10,517 nucleotides of DNA from the NCBI GenBank assembly GCA_900554925.1, contig USJG01000078.1, positions 1 through 10,517 on the forward strand, in the 5' to 3' direction. Positions 1-5,500 of this stretch are shown here, in pieces. A model generated the notes under the pieces. The model had not been told where the DNA came from, ran no database searches, and saw nothing but the letters and a program-made list of their open reading frames with translations. This DNA comes from an uncultured Lachnospiraceae bacterium. GTDB lineage: Bacteria; Bacillota; Clostridia; Lachnospirales; Lachnospiraceae. Within the stretch, counting starts at the first letter, position 1. Every line of letters starts with the position of its first letter. The translations under genes and the position numbers were made by a program.

Positions 1-1065
1 GAAGGAATCCGAGAGGCCAGTATAAATGTTGGCGGAACCACAGTCAATGTGGCAGTCGTTTACGGAACAGCAAATGCCAGAAAGATGATAGAGAGGATAA
101 AGCAAGGCGAAAAGCAGTATCACTTTATTGAGGTAATGACCTGTCCGGGCGGGTGTATTGGCGGAGGCGGACAGCCCCGCGATCTGATGGCGGATGCAGA
201 CGAAATCAGAAAGTCCAGAATTGAAAGCCTCTATGGACGTGACGAGGCTATGACCCTTCGCTTAAGCCATGAAAATACGGAGATCAAAGCGCTTTATGAG
301 GAATTTTATGGAAAGCCTTTGAGTGAGCTGGCAGAGCAAATGTTACATACTGTATATTCAGACAGAAGTGCAGATTTAAAAGGAGGAAAAAAGGAAATGG
401 CAAAATGGAAATGTAAAGTATGCGGTTATATTTATGAGGGAGACTCCTTGCCGGAGGATTATGTCTGTCCAATTTGTAAGCAGCCCGCATCTGCTTTTGA
501 GAAAATAGAGGAAGCGCCGGCTGGAAAGAAAAATCCCTATGCCGGAACCCAGACGGAGAAAAATCTGGAAGCAGCTTTTGCAGGAGAGTCACAGGCACGA
601 AATAAATATACTTATTTTGCATCAGTAGCCAAAAAAGAAGGTTATGAGCAGATTGCGGCATTGTTCTTAAAGACAGCGGATAATGAGAAAGAACATGCCA
701 AAATGTGGTTCAAGGAACTTGCCGGCTTAGGCGATACCGCTGAAAACCTTAAGGCAGCGGCAGAGGGCGAAAACTATGAGTGGACAGATATGTATGACGG
801 TTTTGCCAAAACTGCCGAAGAGGAAGGCTTTACGGAGCTTGCAGCCAAATTCCGTATGGTTGCAGCTATTGAAAAGCACCACGAGGAACGCTATCGCGCG
901 CTTCTGAAGAATGTTGAGATGGCAGAAGTTTTTGCAAAAAGTGAAGTTAAGGTATGGGAGTGCCGCAACTGCGGACATATTGTAGTTGGAACAAACGCTC
1001 CGGAAATCTGCCCCGTATGCAATCATCCTCAGTCCTATTTTGAAATCAATGCAGAAAACTATTAA
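1..1065 (+). CDS. [FeFe]-hydrogenase (C-terminal part) fused in frame to rubredoxin-rubrerythrin-rubredoxin; 5' end outside window
   Basis: The frame is open from base 1 to the TAA at 1063-1065, so the true start lies upstream. Bases 1-357 encode the end of the H-cluster domain. The third H-cluster motif, MTCPGGCIGGGGQP, is at about 136-177, with its two cysteines at 142-144 and 154-156; in this family they bind the [4Fe-4S] part of the H-cluster and bridge to the diiron site. The small-subunit-like tail (YEEFYGKPLSELAEQ, ending LLHTVY) finishes near 357. After only 13 linker residues come a rubredoxin, a ferritin-like diiron domain and a second rubredoxin. Inference: hydrogenase electrons could pass through the rubredoxins to the diiron peroxidase centre, giving H2-linked peroxide reduction in the cytoplasm. 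The N-terminal part of the hydrogenase, including its FeS domains, cannot be seen. No terminator was found after the stop codon. Confidence 0.88.
   Translation, partial: EGIREASINVGGTTVNVAVVYGTANARKMIERIKQGEKQYHFIEVMTCPGGCIGGGGQPRDLMADADEIRKSRIESLYGRDEAMTLRLSHENTEIKALYEEFYGKPLSELAEQMLHTVYSDRSADLKGGKKEMAKWKCKVCGYIYEGDSLPEDYVCPICKQPASAFEKIEEAPAGKKNPYAGTQTEKNLEAAFAGESQARNKYTYFASVAKKEGYEQIAALFLKTADNEKEHAKMWFKELAGLGDTAENLKAAAEGENYEWTDMYDGFAKTAEEEGFTELAAKFRMVAAIEKHHEERYRALLKNVEMAEVFAKSEVKVWECRNCGHIVVGTNAPEICPVCNHPQSYFEINAENY
381..386 (+). promoter_or_regulatory. Internal Shine-Dalgarno at the hydrogenase/rubrerythrin junction
   Basis: AGGAGG lies 10 bases before an in-frame ATG at 397-399, inside the codons of the short linker. 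The position is exactly where a stand-alone rubrerythrin gene would need a ribosome binding site. It supports internal initiation in addition to readthrough from the hydrogenase. Confidence 0.6.
397..1065 (+). CDS. Rubrerythrin with rubredoxin domains at both ends; probable internally initiated product of the fused frame
   Basis: Starting at ATG 397 gives 222 residues beginning MAKWKCKVCGYIYEG, a normal rubredoxin N-terminus. Order of domains: rubredoxin (C6, C9, C24, C27); four-helix ferritin-like domain about 48-172, with candidate diiron ligands in GESQA (E64), EKEH (E97-x-x-H100) and EKHH (E159-x-x-H162); and a C-terminal rubredoxin (C189, C192, C205, C208). Family knowledge: rubrerythrins reduce hydrogen peroxide to water in anaerobes, taking electrons through rubredoxin. 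Classical forms carry one rubredoxin, C-terminal, or N-terminal in 'reverse' rubrerythrins; this one has both. The domain call is firm. Whether this shorter protein is made separately from the hydrogenase fusion is inferred from the Shine-Dalgarno at 381-386. Confidence 0.65.
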   Translation: MAKWKCKVCGYIYEGDSLPEDYVCPICKQPASAFEKIEEAPAGKKNPYAGTQTEKNLEAAFAGESQARNKYTYFASVAKKEGYEQIAALFLKTADNEKEHAKMWFKELAGLGDTAENLKAAAEGENYEWTDMYDGFAKTAEEEGFTELAAKFRMVAAIEKHHEERYRALLKNVEMAEVFAKSEVKVWECRNCGHIVVGTNAPEICPVCNHPQSYFEINAENY

Positions 1066-1083
1066 GTGATAAAAACAGAAAAT

Positions 1084-1112
1084 TTATGGAAAAATGTACC
1101 AATGGTTATAAT
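1084..1112 (+). promoter_or_regulatory. Possible promoter for the XRE regulator
   Basis: A perfect TATAAT lies at 1107-1112, but the -35 region (about TTATGG at 1084-1089, 17-base spacer) is poor. Transcription would begin near 1119, at the left arm of the inverted repeat described next. With no terminator visible between 1066 and 1107, readthrough from the rubrerythrin gene is also possible. Confidence 0.4.
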
Positions 1113-1116
1113 ATTA

Positions 1117-1185
1117 CCCCTTTAGTTTCTGTAATTAATGAAAATAAAAATCTATACTATTAGTAAAATATTATTACTAAAGGGG
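1117..1185 (+). repeat. 10-bp inverted repeat whose right arm covers the XRE ribosome binding site
   Basis: CCCCTTTAGT (1117-1126) and ACTAAAGGGG (1176-1185) are perfect reverse complements separated by 49 bases. The right arm includes the first bases of the GGGGAGG ribosome binding site of the XRE gene. In an RNA begun upstream of 1117 the pairing could hide that site. As DNA, the two arms could instead be spaced operator half-sites. The repeat is seen directly; the function is inferred. Confidence 0.5.
1160..1180 (+). repeat. Short palindrome TTAGTAA-N7-TTACTAA, candidate operator
   Basis: Two 7-bp arms (1160-1166 and 1174-1180) form a perfect inverted repeat just before the XRE ribosome binding site. 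The right arm shares bases with the larger inverted repeat, so the two could be alternative RNA foldings. A symmetric site of this size next to a dimeric HTH gene is typical of an autoregulatory operator, but A+T-rich DNA makes such palindromes common. Confidence 0.4.
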
Positions 1186-1194
1186 AGGTATTGT

Positions 1195-1503
1195 ATGGAT
1201 TTAACAAGTATTGGGAAACACATCAGAGAAAAGAGGTTATCAAAATCATGGAAGCAGGACGAGCTGGCAGAAAGGACAGATTTAAGCGTTGTTTATATTG
1301 GTATGATTGAACGGGGTGAAAAGACGCCTAAGTTAGAAACCTTTATAAAGATCGTAAATGCGCTGGATACCTCAGCAGATGAGATGTTGGAAGATGTACT
1401 TGATGAAGGGTACAAGATAAGAGTAAGTAAATATGCTCAAAAACTTGACGCAATGTCAAAAAATCAAAGGGACTTATTTTTTCAGTTTCTTGATGTACTT
1501 TAA
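1195..1503 (+). CDS. XRE-family (Cro/CI-type helix-turn-helix) transcriptional regulator, small
   Basis: The product has 102 residues. An HTH_3 domain spans about residues 6-62, with the helix-turn-helix at QDELAERT (21-28) and the recognition helix near VVYIGMIER (32-40), followed by the family's typical GEKTPKLETFIKIVNAL. The remaining 40 residues form a short helical tail (about 74-102) with no recognised ligand domain, probably for dimerisation. The ATG at 1195 is preferred over an upstream ATG at 1138 because GGAGG at 1184-1188 sits 6 bases before it and the HTH begins right after it. The gene stands alone between the rubrerythrin gene and a terminator, with inverted repeats in its leader that suggest autoregulation. 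Its target genes cannot be told from sequence. Such solo regulators occur both in host chromosomes and on mobile elements; no other mobile gene is seen here. Confidence 0.9.
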   Translation: MDLTSIGKHIREKRLSKSWKQDELAERTDLSVVYIGMIERGEKTPKLETFIKIVNALDTSADEMLEDVLDEGYKIRVSKYAQKLDAMSKNQRDLFFQFLDVL

Positions 1504-1529
1504 TTAAATATGTAAATTTAATCTGTTTT

Positions 1530-1579
1530 AACAGGAGATATTTTGAGTTTTTTAAAACTTGAAATGCCTCCTGTTTTTT
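1530..1579 (+). terminator. Rho-independent terminator after the XRE gene
   Basis: AACAGGAG (1530-1537) pairs with CTCCTGTT (1568-1575). The stem continues inward through A-T and G-U pairs to a small T/A-rich loop, and a run of six T (1574-1579) follows. It separates the XRE unit from the two-component genes. Confidence 0.82.
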
Positions 1580-1775
1580 CAGAAAAAGATTCCCAAAATC
1601 GTGTAAAGACTACGAATTTGGCAAATAGATTGTTTCAAGATTACCAAAAATGACATGCAGAAGGGTTATTTATTACAAGAAAGCATATATTAGTTACATA
1701 CTGCGGAAATAACTGGTAAAATAATAAAATAAGTTGCACATAAGACTATTATTTTTTAAAAAATGGAATGATGTT
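1580..1775 (+). other. Non-coding A+T-rich gap before the response regulator
   Basis: No convincing gene was found here. The longest reading frame noticed is 20 codons (1650-1712) with no ribosome binding site. The stretch holds a candidate promoter at 1694-1722 and an imperfect copy of the XRE-leader TATTAGT motif at 1688-1700. Confidence 0.5.
1694..1722 (+). promoter_or_regulatory. Possible promoter for the two-component operon
   Basis: TAAAAT at 1717-1722 is preceded by TGG, which fits an extended -10 (TGn). Seventeen bases upstream is a weak -35 candidate, TTACAT (1694-1699). The predicted RNA would start near 1729, about 47 bases before the regulator start. Confidence 0.4.
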
Positions 1776-2504
1776 ATGCGAAAAGTACTGATAGTGGAAG
1801 ACGAGAAAAATATTTTAGAATGGCTTAAGAAAATTGTAAAATCCTGTGGAGAAGTGGAAGTCTATGCGTGCGATAATGCTGCGGATGCTTATAAGTGCGC
1901 AATGGAAGTAACCATTGATTTGTTTATGGCAGATATTGTTCTGGATACCAAGGTGGCTGACGATGTTTCGGGACTTAAATTTATAGATGGCATACGTCAT
2001 AATTCCAAATATGCTTTTACACCGGTTTTATTCATTACTGCCCTGGAGGACCCTAAGTATTATAGCTATGAAGAGCTGCATTGCCATAAATTTATAGAGA
2101 AGCCCTTTGATGAAGAGTGGGTCAGAAAACAGATAAAAGAGTGCTTAAATTACCGCACTAATGGATATGAGCAGAAAATGGTTTATTTTCGAAAAGGCGG
2201 AATCATCATAGCGGTCAGGCAGAATGAAATTGTGTATGTGGAAATGGTAAAGCGAAAGCTGCATTTACACAAATCGGACGGCAGTATCATACAAATTCCT
2301 TATATGCCGATGGATCAGATATCTAAACGGATCGACAGTCATGATATGCTGCAATGCCGACGCAATATTATAGTAAATACCACGTATATCAGCAGTATCG
2401 ATATTGTTGACAGAATCATTCAACTGGAGAAGGGACTGGGAAGATTGGAAATCGGGCTTACGTACAGGCAGTGCGTGAGAGAATTTTTGGACTTAGGGGA
2501 ATAG
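1776..2504 (+). CDS. LytTR-type response regulator (AgrA/VirR-like)
   Basis: The product has 242 residues. An N-terminal receiver domain (about 1-125) shows acidic residues E8 and D9, a probable phosphoacceptor D53 (in LFMADIVLD), T88 and K109 (in FIEKPF). A C-terminal LytTR DNA-binding domain (about 135-238) includes QNEIVYVEMVKRKLHLH and the characteristic CRRNIIVNTTYI. Family knowledge: LytTR regulators bind short direct repeats and often control bacteriocin, virulence or peptide-signalling genes. ATG 1776 is chosen because the receiver domain begins there (MRKVLIVEDE). An upstream TTG at 1734 would add 14 residues of no known role. The ribosome binding site is weak (TGGAATG). The partner kinase starts 13 bases after the stop, so the two form an operon. 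The natural target is unknown; the importer downstream is the obvious candidate. Confidence 0.93.
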   Translation: MRKVLIVEDEKNILEWLKKIVKSCGEVEVYACDNAADAYKCAMEVTIDLFMADIVLDTKVADDVSGLKFIDGIRHNSKYAFTPVLFITALEDPKYYSYEELHCHKFIEKPFDEEWVRKQIKECLNYRTNGYEQKMVYFRKGGIIIAVRQNEIVYVEMVKRKLHLHKSDGSIIQIPYMPMDQISKRIDSHDMLQCRRNIIVNTTYISSIDIVDRIIQLEKGLGRLEIGLTYRQCVREFLDLGE

Positions 2505-2517
2505 GGATTTTTTAAAG

Positions 2518-3822
2518 ATGCATTGGTTGGTAGGGAATTTTGTTTTAATTGCAGAAATTTTAATTGTTTTTATTTGTTTGGCTAACACATTCGATAAGCA
2601 AATATCTGTTGATATTTATTTAATAATACTGATCATTTCAGAGGCAGTATTGCTTATGGGAATCAATGAACAGGGGATTTTTGCATATTTGTCGCTGCTT
2701 GTTTATGCAGTTTTGTTTTTGTATGCCTTGTTACATTATAAAAGCAGTATTAAGGTAACCTTGATCAACTGTTTTATTTCAGTGGCAGTAACCGGTATCA
2801 TTCAGTTGATTTTTTGTATTCCCATATTTTTTCTTTTGCGGGGAGTGGGGGAATATAAGGGAATAAACGAGCTCGTGACTAATTTGGGAGGTTTGCTGTT
2901 TGCCATTTTATTAAAAGATAAGGTTCATCTGAAAGTATTTTCAGATTTTCTACAGCAAAAAGGGAGAATTTTTAAAATTGGTGCTGCTTCCCTGACAGTG
3001 TATCTGGCTGCGAAGGGTTTTTCGGATGATAAGTATAGTGTTTTGAAAAATATGAATATTATGCAGATGTCATGGATCATCACCTTATTTTTTTACATGA
3101 TAAGCGAGTGGCAGAAGATAAAAAGCGACGCGGATAAAAAGGATTTGCAGCTTCAAATGAATTCTTTATATTATAGCGCCTATGATGAACTGCTGGAGCG
3201 GGTCAGAGAAAACCAGCATGATATGAAAAATCATATTACCGCAATCCTGGGGATGGTTTATACCATCGACAATTATGATGATTTGGTACGAAGGCAAAAA
3301 GAATATTGCAATGACATGATTGAAAATGACAGAGGAACAGAATTGCTGTTAACAACAAAAAATCCTCTGATTGCAGGATTTTTATATAAAAAAATACAGG
3401 AAATCAGTCAAAAGAATATAGAGGTGGATTATAAGATTGCAATAGATAAAAACCTCAATATCATTTCAGAGTATGAATTAGTGGAAATATTAGGTATATT
3501 GCTGGATAATGCGGCAGAGGCCCTGGAGGGAGGGGAAAATACAGTAAGGAAAATTTATGTTGAATTGATAAACTCTGAGGCGGATACGCGAATTATAGTG
3601 GCCAATACTGGAAAAAGCTTTGAAAATAGCCAGATAAGAGAATTTTTTCAGAAAGACTTTACCAGCAAGGGGAAAGGGCACGGAATCGGATTAAAAAAAT
3701 TGAAGAAAATAGTGCATGGGAAAGGGGGAGAAATAATGGCTGCAAATCAGCAAATTGACGGCGATGATTACACCCGGTTTACCATCATAATACGAAGGGG
3801 AGCGAAGGGTGGTTCCTGTTAA
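2518..3822 (+). CDS. Membrane sensor histidine kinase, AgrC-like (HPK10 / GHKL ATPase)
   Basis: The product has 434 residues. The N-terminal half is hydrophobic, with about five to seven membrane segments (roughly 6-22, 33-50, 53-73, 83-107, 120-132, 184-197, and possibly 155-166). A coiled linker (about 198-230) follows. The phosphoacceptor box ENQHDMKNH places the probable histidine at H234. A GHKL ATPase domain covers about 315-427, with N box GILLDNAAEALEG (N331) and G box GKGHGIGL (385-392). This architecture matches AgrC/ComD/VirS kinases, which detect extracellular peptides through the membrane part. The C-terminus ends in GGSC, which I cannot interpret. The gene is co-directional and co-operonic with the response regulator. 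No AgrB or AgrD homologue is present in the window, so the signal is either made elsewhere or is not a self-made peptide. Confidence 0.93.
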   Translation: MHWLVGNFVLIAEILIVFICLANTFDKQISVDIYLIILIISEAVLLMGINEQGIFAYLSLLVYAVLFLYALLHYKSSIKVTLINCFISVAVTGIIQLIFCIPIFFLLRGVGEYKGINELVTNLGGLLFAILLKDKVHLKVFSDFLQQKGRIFKIGAASLTVYLAAKGFSDDKYSVLKNMNIMQMSWIITLFFYMISEWQKIKSDADKKDLQLQMNSLYYSAYDELLERVRENQHDMKNHITAILGMVYTIDNYDDLVRRQKEYCNDMIENDRGTELLLTTKNPLIAGFLYKKIQEISQKNIEVDYKIAIDKNLNIISEYELVEILGILLDNAAEALEGGENTVRKIYVELINSEADTRIIVANTGKSFENSQIREFFQKDFTSKGKGHGIGLKKLKKIVHGKGGEIMAANQQIDGDDYTRFTIIIRRGAKGGSC

Positions 3823-3882
3823 GCTGTTTTATATTGCAGGTCGTATATTGTATTTTCAAAAAAACATTGCATTTCCTGTTAA
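3813..3882 (+). repeat. Direct repeat TTCCTGTTAA, two copies 60 bases apart, candidate LytTR half-sites
   Basis: TTCCTGTTAA occurs exactly at 3813-3822 (end of the kinase gene) and 3873-3882 (spacer of the importer promoter). The first copy extends to CCTGTTAAG, close to the AgrA half-site ACAGTTAAG. The 60-base spacing is about six helical turns but differs from the usual LytTR spacing of about 21 bases, so the call is tentative. Confidence 0.3.
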
Positions 3883-3895
3883 TATTGTATACAAT
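3867..3895 (+). promoter_or_regulatory. Predicted sigma-A promoter of the ABC importer operon
   Basis: TTGCAT (3867-3872) and TACAAT (3890-3895) are separated by the ideal 17 bases. Transcription would begin near 3902, leaving a leader of about 60 bases before the lipoprotein gene. No terminator is seen after the kinase gene, so readthrough from the two-component operon may add to this promoter. Confidence 0.65.
3884..3895 (+). promoter_or_regulatory. Perfect 12-bp palindrome over the -10 box
   Basis: ATTGTATACAAT is fully self-complementary and contains the predicted -10 hexamer. A related ATATTGTAT occurs 37 bases upstream (3845-3853 and 3882-3890). A dimeric repressor bound here would block the promoter; no protein can be assigned. 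Confidence 0.4.
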
Positions 3896-3901
3896 GAATC
3901 A

Positions 3902-3921
3902 AGTGTTAAATATTTAACGCT
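3902..3921 (+). repeat. 20-bp inverted repeat at the predicted transcript 5' end
   Basis: The core GTTAAATATTTAAC (3905-3918) is a perfect 14-bp palindrome. It extends to 20 bases with a single mismatch that becomes a U-G pair in RNA. It falls at the predicted transcription start, so it may be an operator with two inverted GTTAA cores or a 5' hairpin in the mRNA. Confidence 0.45.
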
Positions 3922-3961
3922 ACAACTAAATAATAAATCTAAGAGAAAGGAATTTAGAAAC

Positions 3962-5476
3962 ATGAAAAGAAAAGGTTTAAGGAACCTTCTTCTGGTTTTC
4001 GTGTTGACGACACTTGCTATTGCACTGAGCGCATGTTCAGGTGATAAGGAAGGAGAAAATTCTTCTCAGATTACCATCGGTATCCCTCAGGATCTAGAGG
4101 ACAGTCTTGACCCCCACAAAGCAGTGGCGGCAGGAACTAAGGAGGTACTGTTTAACTTATTTGAAGGATTAGTTAAACCGGCAAGCGATGGTAGTTTTAT
4201 TCCGGCTGTTGCAAGTGCCTACGAAGAATCAGAAGGCGGCAAAGTCTACACCTTTACGCTGCGTGACGGTGTAAAATTCCATGATGGCAGTACAGTGACA
4301 GCAGAGGACGTTAAATTTTCCATTGATAAATGCGCCGATGCCAGTGCTGGGGAGCCTCTGGTAGCGGCGTTTTCTAATATAGAAAGCGTGACGATTGAAG
4401 ATGAAAAGACGGTTGTTATCACACTTAAGGAGGCGGATACGGAATTTCTGGCATATATGACCACGGCAATTATTCCGGCATCCAATGAAAACCCGGATAC
4501 CAACCCGATTGGAACAGGCCCTTATAAGTATGTCTCCCGTTCCCCACAGGAAAACTTTATTGTGGAAAAGTTTGATGATTATTGGGGAGAACCGGCGAAT
4601 ATTGAGAATGTTACTTTTAAGATATGCGCCAATGCAGATTCGCTTGTTATGGACTTAGAAGGCGGTTCCATTGATATGTTTGCCAGAATCACTGCCAGCC
4701 AGGCAGCGGAATTATCTGACCAGTTTGAGGTTTTGGAAGGAACCATGAATCTGGTGCAGGCACTGTATCTGAATCATGAGGAGGCGCCTTTTGATGATGT
4801 AAGGGTCCGTCAGGCGCTGTGTTATGCCATTGATCCTGATGAGATCATGTTAATGGTATCCGACGGTAAAGGTACGGAGCTTGGAAGCAGTATGTTTCCT
4901 GCTTTTTCCAAATATTTCATGGAAGAGCTGAACGATACTTATAATCAGGATATTGAAAAAGCAAAAGAACTGCTGACAGATGCAGGTTATCCGGATGGGT
5001 TTTCATTTACCATATCCGTTCCTTCCAATTATCAGCCCCATATTGATACGGCTCAGGTATTGGTGGAGGAGTTTAAGGCCATTGGAGTAGATGCACAGAT
5101 TCAGCTGATCGAATGGGACAGCTGGTTAAGTGATGTATATCAGAACAGACAATTCCAGTCAACCCTAGTAGGCGTGGACGCCTCCAATCTGACAGCAGCA
5201 TCGCTGCTGGAGCGTTTTACTTCCACATCAGGAAAGAACTTTATTAATTACAGCAATGAAGAGTATGACACAGCATACGCCAATGCTGTTTTAAGCACAG
5301 ATGACGACGAAAAGACAAGGTATTACAAAGAGTGTGAACGCATCTTGTCTGAGGATGCGGCTAACGTGTATATTCAGGATTTACCTGAATTTGTAGCATT
5401 AAACAAGAAGTATACAGGATATGAGTTTTATCCTTTATATGTGCAGGATGTTGCCAAGCTGAAATTAGCACAGTAA
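3962..5476 (+). CDS. Extracellular solute-binding lipoprotein of the peptide/nickel ABC transporter family (SBP_bac_5)
   Basis: The product has 504 residues. It has a lipoprotein signal peptide (MKRKGLRN, hydrophobic core 9-22, lipobox LSAC with C25 as the lipidated cysteine), so the protein is tethered outside the membrane. The body shows family hallmarks: LDPHKA, YTFTLRDGVKFHDGSTVTAEDV, NPIGTGPYKY, DDYWG and APFDDVRVRQALCYAID. It captures the substrate and delivers it to the permeases downstream. ATG 3962 is chosen for the signal peptide and the AAAGGA 10 bases upstream; an earlier GTG at 3809 overlapping the kinase would bury the signal sequence. The substrate (oligopeptide, dipeptide, nickel or metallophore complex) cannot be read from sequence. 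Component sizes are nearer to NikABCDE than to DppABCDF. Its own promoter lies just upstream. Confidence 0.92.
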   Translation: MKRKGLRNLLLVFVLTTLAIALSACSGDKEGENSSQITIGIPQDLEDSLDPHKAVAAGTKEVLFNLFEGLVKPASDGSFIPAVASAYEESEGGKVYTFTLRDGVKFHDGSTVTAEDVKFSIDKCADASAGEPLVAAFSNIESVTIEDEKTVVITLKEADTEFLAYMTTAIIPASNENPDTNPIGTGPYKYVSRSPQENFIVEKFDDYWGEPANIENVTFKICANADSLVMDLEGGSIDMFARITASQAAELSDQFEVLEGTMNLVQALYLNHEEAPFDDVRVRQALCYAIDPDEIMLMVSDGKGTELGSSMFPAFSKYFMEELNDTYNQDIEKAKELLTDAGYPDGFSFTISVPSNYQPHIDTAQVLVEEFKAIGVDAQIQLIEWDSWLSDVYQNRQFQSTLVGVDASNLTAASLLERFTSTSGKNFINYSNEEYDTAYANAVLSTDDDEKTRYYKECERILSEDAANVYIQDLPEFVALNKKYTGYEFYPLYVQDVAKLKLAQ

Positions 5477-5500
5477 GCAGCAGGCAGGGAGGGCAAAAAG

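Noticed and set aside
284..1026. Minus-strand open frames opposite the rubrerythrin gene
   Set aside because: They are shadows of a well-supported coding frame, with no ribosome binding site and no recognisable domain.
1138..1194. Upstream ATG extending the XRE protein by 19 residues
   Set aside because: No ribosome binding site, it spans the inverted repeats, and the HTH domain begins only after the well-placed ATG at 1195.
1650..1712. 20-codon reading frame in the gap before the response regulator
   Set aside because: No Shine-Dalgarno, no recognisable signal or AgrD-like motif, and it overlaps the predicted promoter.
1684..1762. LytTR-type direct repeats near the response-regulator promoter
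   Set aside because: GTT-containing words such as AGTTACAT and AAGTTGCAC are present, but they fit the LytTR half-site poorly and lack regular spacing.
3809..3961. Reading frame extending the binding lipoprotein upstream into the kinase gene
   Set aside because: It crosses the predicted promoter and would place 51 residues ahead of a clear lipoprotein signal peptide.
3823..3961. Possible signalling-peptide gene between kinase and importer
   Set aside because: The only ATG-initiated frame noticed (from 3894) has seven codons and no ribosome binding site.
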